A stretch of 64,000 bases of DNA from Mycobacterium sp. 050128 (GCF_036409155.1 NZ_JAZGLW010000001.1:2542001-2606000), one strand, 5' to 3'; shown: positions 52,321 to 61,030, numbered from the stretch's first letter. Made by a program: numbers and translations. Notes: generated from the sequence alone by a model not told the origin.

Positions 52321-53187
52321 CTAGACCTTCGCGATGACGTTCTCGGCAAACATCTCGAGGTTGCGGATCTTGTTCTCCAGCGGCTCGGTGTCGTTGCCCT
52401 TGATGTAGGGGATACGGAAGCCGACGATGGCGTCGGTGACGCCCTTGTCCTCCAACCGCTTGATGCCGTCGACGGTGTAGGCGTCGACCGAGATCACGTG
52501 AATCTGGAACGGGCCGGTCTTGCCGGCCTCTTCGCGATACCGCTTGAGCTTGGCCAGGAGCCCGTCGAGTTCCTCCGGGTCGCCGCCGCCGTGCATCCAG
52601 CCGTCCAGGCGGGCGGCGCGTTTCAGCGCGGCGTCGGCGTGGCCACCGATCAGGACCGGGATCGGTTCGGTGGGAGCCGGCGTCATCTTCGTCTTGGGGA
52701 TGTCGTAGAACTCGCCGTGGAATTCGAAGTAGTCGCCGCTGGTGAGTCCCTGGATGATTTCGATGCATTCGTCCATGCGCTTGCCGCGCTTGGCGAACGG
52801 GACACCGAGCAGCTCGTAGTCCTCCGGCCACGGGCTGGTACCGACCCCGAAGCCCACCCGGTTGTTGGTCAACGCGGCCAGCGAGCCAATCTGCTTGGCT
52901 ACCAGCGCCGGCGGTCGGATGGGCAGCTTGAGGACGAAGAAGTTGAAGTGCAGCTTCGTCGTCACCGCGCCCAATGCCCCTGTCAGCACGAAGGTTTCGA
53001 TGAACTCCTTGCCGTCCAGGAATTCGCGGTTGCCGTCCGGCGTGTACGGATACTTCGAGTCGGACTCGTAGGGGTAGGCGATACTGTCGGCGATCGTCAT
53101 CGCGTGGTACCCGGCCGCCTCGGCGGCTTGGGCCAGTGGGATGTAGTACCGGTAGTCGGTCATCGCCTCTGCGTAGGTGAACCGCAC
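52321..53187 (-). CDS. LLM-class F420-dependent oxidoreductase (Rv0940c orthologue)
   Basis: 288 residues from the GTG at 53187, which has AAGGCGG upstream; a GTG at 53217 is weaker. RFTYAEAMTDYRYYIPLAQA, TKLHFNFFVLKLPIRPPALV, NRVGFGVGTSPWPEDYELLG and PIPVLIGGHADAALKRAARL are LLM features. Substrate unknown. A perfect match to the KstR consensus lies about 40 bases upstream, implying expression with cholesterol-catabolism genes. Confidence 0.9.
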   Translation of the reverse strand: MRFTYAEAMTDYRYYIPLAQAAEAAGYHAMTIADSIAYPYESDSKYPYTPDGNREFLDGKEFIETFVLTGALGAVTTKLHFNFFVLKLPIRPPALVAKQIGSLAALTNNRVGFGVGTSPWPEDYELLGVPFAKRGKRMDECIEIIQGLTSGDYFEFHGEFYDIPKTKMTPAPTEPIPVLIGGHADAALKRAARLDGWMHGGGDPEELDGLLAKLKRYREEAGKTGPFQIHVISVDAYTVDGIKRLEDKGVTDAIVGFRIPYIKGNDTEPLENKIRNLEMFAENVIAKV

Positions 53188-53224
53188 GTCATCCGCCTTC
53201 CTTGTGGGGGCCGTCACACGACAC

Positions 53225-53238
53225 TAGAACGTGTTCTA
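53225..53238. promoter_or_regulatory. KstR-type operator candidate
   Basis: TAGAACGTGTTCTA fits TNNAACNNGTTNNA exactly and sits in the larger perfect palindrome ACTAGAACGTGTTCTAGT (53223-53240), 37 bases before the LLM gene start. Confidence 0.75.
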
Positions 53239-53284
53239 GTTTGGCTTGCGGGCGGGTCCCACATAGCGGGATGGAGCGACCCGA

Positions 53285-54049
53285 CTACAGCTGATTCTCG
53301 GGGCCGATCACGGCCCAAACCGTCTTGCCCGACGCCGTCGGGGTGCTGCCCCACGCGCGGGACAGCGCGTCGACAATCGCCAGCCCGGACACGTCGATGC
53401 CTTTGTCCGGCGACGGCAGCCGCACGGCGGCCGAAGTGCTCTCGTCGGATACCGCGATGGTCGCGGTTTCGCCGTCGGTCTCGATCCGCATCTTCGGGAC
53501 GCTGCCGGTGTGTTCCAGCACGTTTTCCACGAACACGTTGACGACCACCAGCGCGACCGGGATGAGCCCGGATTGCTTCCACTCGGTTAGCCACTCGCGG
53601 ACCAGCCGGCGTGATTCACGCAGGCTCGTCAGGTTCGCGGGCAACACGGAATCGGCCCGCTGGATGGTCTGACGGGTGAGCTTGCCGAGCGCTTTAATGG
53701 CCGCCTTTTCGGTCGAGTAGACCGGCATAAAGCGCGCGACCTCGCTGCGGGTGAGCGCGTCGCGCGTCGCGCGATGCGCGGTGACCAGCACAATCGGAAC
53801 TCTGGTCTGAGTGCCGAGTTGCAAATGGGCACTGATGAAGGCCGACCATGCCGACTCCGCGGGCACCTTGAGTTCGCTGATGTTGACGATGACCGCCGTC
53901 GGCTCGTCCAGCGTTGCCTTTGAGATGCTCTCGCGCAGCGCCCCGAAGTTGCTGGCGTCAAGCACACCGCCGACGGTCAGGACGGCGATCGAGTCGTCCG
54001 TCCGTGTCGCAACGGCCAGCGAGCTCGGCGACTCAGCTACCGCACTCAC
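53285..54049 (-). CDS. STAS-HATPase protein (Rv0941c orthologue)
   Basis: 254 residues. Residues about 15-110 are a STAS domain (SIAVLTVGGVLDASNFGALR, TAVIVNISELKVPAESAWSA), residues about 140-250 a GHKL-type ATP-binding domain (VVVNVFVENVLEHTGSVP with the N-box, IDVSGLAIVDALSRAWG with a G-box). Joining anti-sigma-antagonist and anti-sigma-kinase-like folds in one chain suggests a partner-switching regulator. The GTG at 54049 has AAAGGAG eight bases upstream, better than the GTG at 54058. Confidence 0.82.
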   Translation of the reverse strand: MSAVAESPSSLAVATRTDDSIAVLTVGGVLDASNFGALRESISKATLDEPTAVIVNISELKVPAESAWSAFISAHLQLGTQTRVPIVLVTAHRATRDALTRSEVARFMPVYSTEKAAIKALGKLTRQTIQRADSVLPANLTSLRESRRLVREWLTEWKQSGLIPVALVVVNVFVENVLEHTGSVPKMRIETDGETATIAVSDESTSAAVRLPSPDKGIDVSGLAIVDALSRAWGSTPTASGKTVWAVIGPENQL

Positions 54050-54318
54050 GAGAGGCACTCCTTTCCGTCTAGGACATTATCCCTGCTTATCGCGCTTCGC
54101 GATGCAGCGGTTTGTGGGCGCGTGTCCTAGTGGCGGTCAGGGCACACGAATCCTTGCGCGGTCGGAAAGTAACCGAACGTATCGATCGGACATTCCATCA
54201 CCTCCTCCCTCGAATTCCCATCCGGAGATCCGAATGAGGAACCGCCCCCCCGGCGGCAGAGACTTCTCACGTTAGTTCAGTGGCATCGATGCCACCAGAC
54301 GAGAGAATCCGGAGCCGG

Positions 54319-55548
54319 TCAGGATTCCGTCATCGCATAGGGGGGAGCGCCCACGCCGGCGACCGCGTGGGTGCCCCACGGCGTCTGCTCGACGATGCGG
54401 GCCGCCGCGCTGCGTTCGCCGACCGTCAGCGTCGCCGTACGGATCTGCTTGAGCGCTTCGTCCGGTAGGGGTTGGGCCGGGGAGCCGAAGAGCGTTCCCT
54501 GCCAGTGGTAACGGCCGTCGACCGGATCGAGGCGTCCGGCCAGCCGCACCCGTACCGGAAGGGACGTGCCGGCGATGGTCAGCGTCGCGCTGCCGTCATA
54601 TATCGAATCGTCGGTGGGCGCGCCGGATGACAAGTCGAACGCCTTGGAAATCCGAGCCACCCGTAATGGCGGGGTGGATTGGAAATGGGCGCGCTCGTTG
54701 AAGACTTGCTGACTGCTGCGCAATACCTCGATACGGGTGCTGCCGCTGTGTTTCAGCAACACAAGGCATTCGACGACACGGCGAGTTTGCGCGACGACAT
54801 CGGGCCCGGTGATCGAGAAGTAGTTAGGGAAACCGTGGATCGCGATGCCCAGGAACGGCTCGGTGCCGTCGGCCCAGGTTTGCTCGAGTGATAATTCGCC
54901 GCTACCGATCAGCTCAGATGCCCGATCGGTAATCGTGAACCCGGTGCCGTAGATGATCGCGTCGGCGCGGTGGTCGACACCATCGCTGGTGCGAATGCCC
55001 GATGCGGTGATCGCGGCGATCGGCGATGCTACGCGTGCGGGACGAGATTGGTTGCGGCCCAGGGACGCCAGGGCTTTGCGGCGCAGCCAGCGCTTGACAC
55101 GGGTTGGCGGCAGCGGCAATTCGGCCACGATCCGGCGCGGCGGGTGCGCGTAAACGGTGACCGAGGCCGCCGCCGCGGTCAGCCGCGGCAGGTAGTGACC
55201 GGCGCCGGAGTCGGCGCCGACGACCGCGACGTGCTTGCCGGTCGGATCGAAATCGGCGTCCCACTGCGCCGCATGAAACGAGATACCGCGAAAGTCATTG
55301 CGGCCGGCCAGCTCTGGCGTCCATGCGACGAGTATCGATTGATCGGTCGTGACGACCGCCCGGCCGTGCAGCGTCTCGCCCACGGCGGTACGCAACTCCC
55401 AGGTGTGGGTGCCGTCGTCGAACCGCGAACTGACTACCGGGGATTTATCGAGAAGAACGACATCGGTGATGCCCGCAGCGAGCAGTTCGGTTGCGACACC
55501 CCGGCCCCCCGCTCCCGCGCCGACAACGATGACCTGCGTGGGGCTCAC
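54319..55548 (-). CDS. Flavoprotein monooxygenase with DUF4873 tail (Rv0943c orthologue)
   Basis: 409 residues. VIVVGAGAGGRGVATELLAA binds FAD, HVAVVGADSGAGHYLPRLTA is a second nucleotide fold, and ADAIIYGTGF the FAD-distal motif. The last ~90 residues (GSATLTIAGTSLPVRVRLAG, YHWQGTLFG) resemble DUF4873. It lacks a complete Baeyer-Villiger FxGxxxHxxxW motif: FRGISFHAAQWD is present and close. The GTG overlaps the diiron oxygenase stop (GTGA), so the two enzymes are made together. Confidence 0.85.
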   Translation of the reverse strand: MSPTQVIVVGAGAGGRGVATELLAAGITDVVLLDKSPVVSSRFDDGTHTWELRTAVGETLHGRAVVTTDQSILVAWTPELAGRNDFRGISFHAAQWDADFDPTGKHVAVVGADSGAGHYLPRLTAAAASVTVYAHPPRRIVAELPLPPTRVKRWLRRKALASLGRNQSRPARVASPIAAITASGIRTSDGVDHRADAIIYGTGFTITDRASELIGSGELSLEQTWADGTEPFLGIAIHGFPNYFSITGPDVVAQTRRVVECLVLLKHSGSTRIEVLRSSQQVFNERAHFQSTPPLRVARISKAFDLSSGAPTDDSIYDGSATLTIAGTSLPVRVRLAGRLDPVDGRYHWQGTLFGSPAQPLPDEALKQIRTATLTVGERSAAARIVEQTPWGTHAVAGVGAPPYAMTES

Positions 55549-56450
55549 AGAAAGTTGGTGCGCTTCCAGCCGCGACGCGCGATCGGGCCCAGCAGGCCGA
55601 TCTCGGTCAAAAACGCTGCGAGCGGGGCGAATCCGGCGACCTGCATCTCGTGGCGGTGCGCGCTGCTGCGCGCGGTCGCGCGCGCCCGCTTCGGGTCCAG
55701 GCCGGTGCGCGCGTAGGGGATCGGATTGCTGAACAGGTAGCGGAAGAAGTACCCGCCGAGCCCGTTGATGTTGGCCATGAACAATCTGTTCAGTCGCGGC
55801 ATCGTCTGTACCCGCTTGCGGGCGCCATCGCGAGCGAACTGAATGTGACGGGCCTCCTCGGTGACGTGAATCCGCATGAGCCGCTGGATGATTGGCTGTA
55901 ATTCCGGGTCGTCCATCATCTGCCGTTGCAGCGAATCGAAGATCTCTTCGCCGATCAGCGCGGCGACCCACAGCATCGAGCCGCGCTGAAACACCAGCGG
56001 CAGGGCGTTGATGATCCACCGGTGCAGCAGCCGTGGGCGCACCGGCTTGGCGCCGATGCGTTCGATGGCTTTGCCGAACATCACCATGTGCCGGGTCTCG
56101 TCGCCCAGCTCGGTCAGCTTGTAATGCGTCGACGAACTCGTCGGGTCCTCGTGCAGGATGGTGCGCAGCAGCGTCTGGTTGAGCATGTTCTCGAACCAGA
56201 TGCCGGCCGACAACTCGTTGACCAATTCCTGGCGGGAGAGCTCGATTTGTTGCTCGCGGGTCATCTCGTCCCACATCGGCGTGCCGTACAGCGAGACCAG
56301 CCGGGGCGGCAGATAGAACTTGTCCGGGTCCAGCGGGGCATCCCAGTCGATGTCGACGATCGGCTCGTAGGACTTCTTGACCGAGCCCTTCAGTAGCCGC
56401 TCCGAGAACTCTTCACGACTCGGCCCGCCCGGCCGCACCGCAGTAGTCAT
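55545..56450 (-). CDS. AurF-like diiron oxygenase
   Basis: 301 residues. FENMLNQTLLRTIL, ELGDETRHMVMFGKAIE and RIHVTEEARHIQFARDG carry the Glu and ExxH residues of ferritin-like diiron enzymes of the AurF (p-aminobenzoate N-oxygenase) family. In mycobacteria the substrate is not known. The ATG starts 33 bases downstream of a strong palindrome. It is coupled to the DUF4873 monooxygenase gene, suggesting two sequential oxidations. Confidence 0.87.
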   Translation of the reverse strand: MTTAVRPGGPSREEFSERLLKGSVKKSYEPIVDIDWDAPLDPDKFYLPPRLVSLYGTPMWDEMTREQQIELSRQELVNELSAGIWFENMLNQTLLRTILHEDPTSSSTHYKLTELGDETRHMVMFGKAIERIGAKPVRPRLLHRWIINALPLVFQRGSMLWVAALIGEEIFDSLQRQMMDDPELQPIIQRLMRIHVTEEARHIQFARDGARKRVQTMPRLNRLFMANINGLGGYFFRYLFSNPIPYARTGLDPKRARATARSSAHRHEMQVAGFAPLAAFLTEIGLLGPIARRGWKRTNFL

Positions 56451-56482
56451 CGCTGGCGTCCCTTCATTGGGTGCTTCAGACG

Positions 56483-56502
56483 GTACCCATGGTACTGGGT
56501 AC
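56483..56502. promoter_or_regulatory. 20-bp palindrome upstream of the diiron oxygenase
   Basis: GTACCCATGGTACTGGGTAC: arms GTACCCA/TGGGTAC with a 6-bp spacer. It contains nested dyads (GTACC-CAT-GGTAC). It lies between the oxygenase gene and cobF, 33 bases from the oxygenase ATG. No regulator gene is adjacent. Confidence 0.65.
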
Positions 56503-56575
56503 TTGCGACCCCGACTAGGTGTTCGGGGTTGCGATTCGGCAATGTGACGGGGAACGAGGCATGAGGAGGTAGCGG

Positions 56576-57337
56576 GTGAGTCGGCATATCCACGTGATCG
56601 GCATCGGCGCCGGCGACCCCGACTACGTGACCGTGCAGGCGATCGAGGCGCTCAACGACACCCAGGTGTTCTTCGCGATGGACAAGGGCCAGGTGAAAAG
56701 CGACCTGGTGGCGTTGCGACGCGATATCTGCGCGCGGTTCATCCGCGAACCCGGCTATCGCTTCGTCGAACTGCCCGATCCGAAGCGGTCCAGCCCGGGC
56801 GACGAGCCGGGCGACTACCGGGACGCGGTCGCCGACTGGCACGCGGCGCGCACCCGGATCTGGGCGCAGGCCATTGCCACCGAGCTGGGCCCCGACGGCG
56901 TCGGGGCGTTCCTGGCCTGGGGGGACCCGTCGCTGTACGACAGCACGCTGCGGATCCTCGACGCGGTCGCGGCCGAGATCGACTTCACCTTCGACGTCAT
57001 CCCGGGCATCACGGCCGTCCAGGCGCTGACCGCCCGGCACCGCATCCCGCTCAACGACGTCGGCGAACCCGTGCTGATCACCACCGGCCGCCAGCTACGC
57101 ATGCACGGGCTGGACGGCTCGGGCCCCTCAGTCATAGTGATGCTCGACGCGGACTGCTCGTTTGCGGCCTGCCCCGCCGACACCCGGATCTGGTGGGGCG
57201 CCTACCTGGGTACCGACGACGAGCTGCTGGTCGCGGGCACTGTCGGTGAGGTGGGGTCGCGCATCGTGGCGCTGCGTTCGCAGGCCCGCGAACGGCACGG
57301 CTGGATCATGGATACCTACTTATTACGGCGGTCCTGA
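56576..57337 (+). CDS. cobF: Precorrin-6A synthase (deacetylating)
   Basis: 253 residues. HIHVIGIGAGDPDYVTVQAI is the tetrapyrrole methylase start, LAWGDPSLYDSTLRIL the SAM-binding GDP motif, and FDVIPGITAVQAL follows. CobF methylates C-1 of precorrin-5 and removes acetate in aerobic cobalamin synthesis. The GTG follows GAGGAGG. From memory, cobF is missing from the M. tuberculosis complex but sits at this locus in related mycobacteria, which helps place the organism. Confidence 0.93.
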   Translation: MSRHIHVIGIGAGDPDYVTVQAIEALNDTQVFFAMDKGQVKSDLVALRRDICARFIREPGYRFVELPDPKRSSPGDEPGDYRDAVADWHAARTRIWAQAIATELGPDGVGAFLAWGDPSLYDSTLRILDAVAAEIDFTFDVIPGITAVQALTARHRIPLNDVGEPVLITTGRQLRMHGLDGSGPSVIVMLDADCSFAACPADTRIWWGAYLGTDDELLVAGTVGEVGSRIVALRSQARERHGWIMDTYLLRRS

Positions 57338-57380
57338 GCCTCGATGGACACTTCACAGCTGCGATCGGCAAACTGGATAG

Positions 57381-58244
57381 GTGCCCGAACTGCCCGAGAT
57401 CGAAGCGCTGGTCGACCATCTGCGGCGCCATGCCGTCGGTTCGACGATCGGCCGCGTCGATGTCGGGGCCTTGTCGGTCCTGAAAACCTTCGATCCGCCG
57501 ATCAGCGTGCTGCACGGCCTTACCGTCACCGGAGCCAACCGGTGGGGTAAGTATCTGGGGCTGCAGGCCGGCAATCTGTTGTTGATCGCCCACCTTTCCC
57601 GCGCGGGCTGGCTGCGCTGGTCGGACAAATTGGCCGCGGCCCCGCTGCGTCCCGGCAAGGGACCCATCGCGCTGCGCGTCCACCTGGGCACGCCGGGTGA
57701 GGCGCCGGGCTTCGACCTCACCGAGGCCGGCACCCAGAAGCGGCTGGCAGTGTGGCTTGTCGACGACCCGGAGCTGGTGCCGGGCATCGCCGCGCTGGGC
57801 CCGGACGCCCTGGATCTGGGTGTCGACGACCTGGCCGGGGTGCTGGCCGGCAATACCGGGCGGATCAAGACCGTCATCACCGACCAGAAGGTGATCGCCG
57901 GAATCGGCAACGCCTACAGCGACGAAATCCTGCACGTCGCCAAGATGTCGCCGTTCGCCACGGCCGGAAAGCTGACGCGCGAACAGCTCGTCACCCTGCA
58001 CGACGCGATGATCTCGGTGCTGACCGACGCGGTCAACCGCTCCGTCGGCCAAGGCGCGGCGATGCTCAAAGGGGAGAAGCGCTCCGGGCTGCGGGTGCAC
58101 GCGCGCACCGGGCTGCCCTGCCCGGTGTGTGGGGACACCGTGCGGGAAGTGTCGTTCGCGGACAAGTCTTTTCAGTACTGCCCGACGTGTCAGACCGGTG
58201 GCAAGGTGTTGGCCGATCGGCGGATGTCACGGCTGCTCAAGTAG
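57381..58244 (+). CDS. Formamidopyrimidine-DNA glycosylase family protein, full length
   Basis: 287 residues. The start is Met-Pro-Glu-Leu-Pro-Glu: after Met removal Pro is the catalytic amine and Glu3 the acid. The helix-two-turn-helix lies near KVIAGIGNAYSDEILHVA and the zinc finger is LPCPVC to FQYCPTCQTGG. It removes oxidised bases from DNA. The H37Rv counterpart (Rv0944) is remembered as much shorter; here all domains are present. Confidence 0.9.
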   Translation: MPELPEIEALVDHLRRHAVGSTIGRVDVGALSVLKTFDPPISVLHGLTVTGANRWGKYLGLQAGNLLLIAHLSRAGWLRWSDKLAAAPLRPGKGPIALRVHLGTPGEAPGFDLTEAGTQKRLAVWLVDDPELVPGIAALGPDALDLGVDDLAGVLAGNTGRIKTVITDQKVIAGIGNAYSDEILHVAKMSPFATAGKLTREQLVTLHDAMISVLTDAVNRSVGQGAAMLKGEKRSGLRVHARTGLPCPVCGDTVREVSFADKSFQYCPTCQTGGKVLADRRMSRLLK

Positions 58245-58285
58245 CCGATCGTAGCGAACTTGACACCTGTCGATATGCTGCCCGG

Positions 58286-59035
58286 GTGACTCGCCAGAAG
58301 ATCCTCATCACCGGCGCCAGTTCCGGCCTGGGCGCCGGCATGGCGCGTGCTTTCGCCGCCAAGGGGCGCGACCTGGCGCTGTGCGCCCGTCGCACCGACC
58401 GGCTCGATGAGCTGAAAGCCGAGCTCTCGCAGCAGTATCCGTCGATCAAGATCGCGGTGGCCGCGCTGGACGTCCGGGAGCACGAGCAGGTGCCGAAGGT
58501 GTTCGCCGAGCTCAGCGATGAATTGGGCGGCATCGACCGCATCATTGTCAACGCCGGAATCGGCAGCGGAGCCCCGTTGGGAAGCGGCAAGCTCTGGGCG
58601 AACAAGAAGACCATCGAGACTAACCTGCTGGCCGCGCTCGTGCAGATCGAAACGGCTCTCGAGATGTTCAACAAGAGCGGCTCGGGCCACCTGGTGCTGA
58701 TCTCGTCGGTCCTCGGCAACAAGGGCGTCCCCGGCGTCAAAGCCGCCTACTGCGCAAGCAAAGCCGGACTGACGTCGCTGGGCGAATCGCTGCGCGCCGA
58801 ATACGCCAAGGGTCCCATCAAGATTTCGTCGATCGAGCCCGGTTACATCGAGTCGGAGATGACCGCCAAATCGTCGAGCACAATGTTGATGGTGGACAAC
58901 GAAACTGGCGTTCGGGCACTGGTCGCGGCGATCGAGCGCGAGCCCGGCCGGGCGGTGGTGCCGCGTTGGCCGTGGGCGCCACTGGTGCAGCTGATGCGGG
59001 TGCTGCCGCCGCCGCTGACCAAACCGTTCGCCTGA
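58286..59035 (+). CDS. SDR-family oxidoreductase (Rv0945 orthologue)
   Basis: 249 residues from GTG. TGASSGLGAGMARAFA binds NADP, IVNAGIGSGAP is the NNAG-like motif, ISSVLGNKGVPGVKAAYCASK holds the Ser and YxxxK. Substrate unknown. It ends two bases before the convergent DUF2236 gene. Confidence 0.9.
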   Translation: MTRQKILITGASSGLGAGMARAFAAKGRDLALCARRTDRLDELKAELSQQYPSIKIAVAALDVREHEQVPKVFAELSDELGGIDRIIVNAGIGSGAPLGSGKLWANKKTIETNLLAALVQIETALEMFNKSGSGHLVLISSVLGNKGVPGVKAAYCASKAGLTSLGESLRAEYAKGPIKISSIEPGYIESEMTAKSSSTMLMVDNETGVRALVAAIEREPGRAVVPRWPWAPLVQLMRVLPPPLTKPFA

Positions 59036-59037
59036 CC

Positions 59038-60357
59038 TCAGTGCGGAACCGGTGTGTAATGGGTTGCGTCGCTTGTGAATTCGGGCTTGCCGTAGGTCTT
59101 TAGCCGGAGCTTGAGCAGCCCGATCACGTAGGCATCGGTGATGTCCCGAAGCACGGGGATGCGACTGGCGTGGCTGACCGCGGTGAAGCGTCCGATGATG
59201 AACGGTGCGGTCAGCGCGATGCGCAGCAGATCCGTCGGGTCGAGTGAGACGCCCATGGCCTCGGCGACGTCCCGATTGCCGCCGCAGAACGTGCGCACGA
59301 AAGTGAACTTGCTGAAACTCTTTTCGACCGCGTCGGCGCAACGGTCGAACAGCGTGGTATCGGGGCGCAGATAGGCCGCCATGGTGCCGCGCACCAGCTC
59401 TCGGCAGATCTTGTCGAACCCGTGCCGCAGCAATGCCGAGCGCGCGTGCATGACGTGGATGATGTCGGCGGGTTCGGACGGCAGCAGTTCTTCCGGCAGG
59501 CCCAGCAGAAAGCAGCGATACCGGGCGAATTCGACGACGGCACGCTCTTCGGCGGTGAATTCGGTGCGGCCCTGCTGACTTGCCTTGCGTGCCAACAGAT
59601 ATTGGCCGATCATCCCGGCCGGCATCTGGTCGACCTGCGGCACCGGCATACCGTAGATCGCGACGTCCCACTTGTCGGATTTCTTCAACGCGTTGTAGCG
59701 GACCATCGAGTGCATCAGTCGCACCATCGCCGCGGCTTCGAATCCGGGGCCGTAGCGGTCCAGCGCACCGGGCAGGGTGGTGACGGCGAAGAAGCTGGCC
59801 GTCTCGTTGACCCGGCGGGCGGCCCGCTTGCCGGAGAGGGCTCCGGTCAGGGCCATCGGCAGCGCGGCGTAGGTGTTGGTGAAGGTTGCGACGAAGGCGC
59901 CGCGGGTGATGAATGGGGCCAGCAGCGCCGCCGGAATGCGTTCCTGCCGAGCACCCTCGCGCACCAGATCGAAGTCGATCCACGGCGGGGTCGCCTCCAT
60001 TGCGGCGATGAACGACACCAGCTCGGGGGGTGCGTCGGGCACCGCCTCGAGCCCGTGGCGGCAGGCCGTCTTGAGCATGTCGATCAGGTGGGTGACGCTG
60101 TGCGTCGTCATCAGCGCCGCATAGGGATCGGCGACGACATCGCCGAGCAGGGTGGCCGTGCTCATCAACTCGACGACGCGGTCGTCCGCCAGGATGGGCG
60201 CCCGGTCGGCGACCCACGTGGGCAGGGCGGTGTCGACGTCGGGCTCAATGGCCAGGCGATCCGGGCGCTGGTCGAAGTCGAAGTTGCCGTAGAGGTCGGG
60301 CTGCAATTCGCGCTGGCTACGGACTCTCTTCGCGAGTTCGGGGTAGTACGTGACCAT
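59038..60357 (-). CDS. DUF2236 (MpaB/latex-clearing-protein-like) oxygenase family protein
   Basis: 439 residues. PMALTGALSGKRAARRVNET, VRLMHSMVRYNALKK and MLKTACRHGLEAV fit the DUF2236 family, whose members include rubber oxygenase Lcp and MpaB and bind b-type haem; RLMHSMVR has the candidate His. The ATG at 60357 has GGAGG five bases upstream. It faces a TetR gene across a 52-base gap filled by a large dyad, so that TetR is its likely regulator. Confidence 0.82.
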   Translation of the reverse strand: MVTYYPELAKRVRSQRELQPDLYGNFDFDQRPDRLAIEPDVDTALPTWVADRAPILADDRVVELMSTATLLGDVVADPYAALMTTHSVTHLIDMLKTACRHGLEAVPDAPPELVSFIAAMEATPPWIDFDLVREGARQERIPAALLAPFITRGAFVATFTNTYAALPMALTGALSGKRAARRVNETASFFAVTTLPGALDRYGPGFEAAAMVRLMHSMVRYNALKKSDKWDVAIYGMPVPQVDQMPAGMIGQYLLARKASQQGRTEFTAEERAVVEFARYRCFLLGLPEELLPSEPADIIHVMHARSALLRHGFDKICRELVRGTMAAYLRPDTTLFDRCADAVEKSFSKFTFVRTFCGGNRDVAEAMGVSLDPTDLLRIALTAPFIIGRFTAVSHASRIPVLRDITDAYVIGLLKLRLKTYGKPEFTSDATHYTPVPH

Positions 60358-60369
60358 CACACCCTCCGC

Positions 60370-60410
60370 TAACTAACAGTCAGTGAGTAATACTCACAAG
60401 TTGTTAGTTA
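60370..60410. promoter_or_regulatory. 41-bp concentric dyad, TetR operator candidate
   Basis: Outer arms TAACTAAC (60370-60377) and GTTAGTTA (60403-60410) and inner arms GTGAGTA (60383-60389) and TACTCAC (60391-60397) share one centre at base 60390. It fills the gap between the divergent DUF2236 and TetR genes and touches the TetR ATG. Confidence 0.75.
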
Positions 60411-61024
60411 TGCTGTCAAGCGTGACTGTGGTCAGCCCCAGGCGACGCATGACTGCCGAGGAGCGCCGCGAGCAGATCCTCGACGTCGCGCACGCGATCG
60501 TCGACGCCGAAGGCTTCCACGCGGCGACGCCGCAACGCATCGCCGCGCAAGCCGGTATCAACCGGTCGTTGATCTATCAGAAGTTCGGCGACCTGGCCGG
60601 GCTGTTCGTCGAACTGATCGACCGCGAGGCGGCGCGGGCCGGCGCCCAGTTCGCCGAGGCGATCTCCGGATTGGACGGGGTCGCCGAAGACCAATCCTTC
60701 GTGCTCGCGTTCGACGGGGTGCTGGCCGCCGTCGACGCCCACCCGGCGACGTGGCGGCTGTTCATGTTCCCGCCGCAGGGCGCGCCACCGGAGTTGTATG
60801 CCCGGCTGACCCAGTCCGAAGCCGTCGTGCTCCAGTTCTTCGTCCGCGAACTGCTGCGCATCAACCCGCACGTGCACGATCCCGAATACACCGCCCGAAT
60901 CCTGCACGCCTCCGGCCGCGAACTGCTGCGGCTGCACCTGTCCGACCCGCAGACCGCGACCGTGGAACGCCTTCGCACCTTTGTGCGGCGGCTCGGGGCC
61001 GACGTGATGAGCCCGAGTGGCTGA
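60410..61024 (+). CDS. TetR-family regulator
   Basis: 204 residues from ATG 60410. RREQILDVAHAIVDAEGFHA and TPQRIAAQAGINRSLIYQKF form the helix-turn-helix. The ligand domain has no distinctive motif. A GTG at 60383 would start inside the operator dyad and is unlikely; an ATG at 60449 is possible. It probably represses itself and the divergent DUF2236 gene, and is convergent with pgi by 6 bases. Confidence 0.87.
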   Translation: MLSSVTVVSPRRRMTAEERREQILDVAHAIVDAEGFHAATPQRIAAQAGINRSLIYQKFGDLAGLFVELIDREAARAGAQFAEAISGLDGVAEDQSFVLAFDGVLAAVDAHPATWRLFMFPPQGAPPELYARLTQSEAVVLQFFVRELLRINPHVHDPEYTARILHASGRELLRLHLSDPQTATVERLRTFVRRLGADVMSPSG

Positions 61025-61030
61025 GAGCCC

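Noticed and set aside
54261..54300. tRNA-like look of TTAGTTCAGTGGCATC
   Set aside because: No acceptor stem, anticodon arm or T-loop can be folded around it.
54280..54468. Small plus-strand frame where H37Rv has Rv0942
   Set aside because: It overlaps the end of the monooxygenase gene antisense and its translation is not convincing.
58190..60217. 675-residue minus-strand open frame
   Set aside because: It runs antisense through the SDR gene and in a shifted frame through the DUF2236 gene; its Arg/Pro/His-rich translation has no domain and is a GC-rich shadow.
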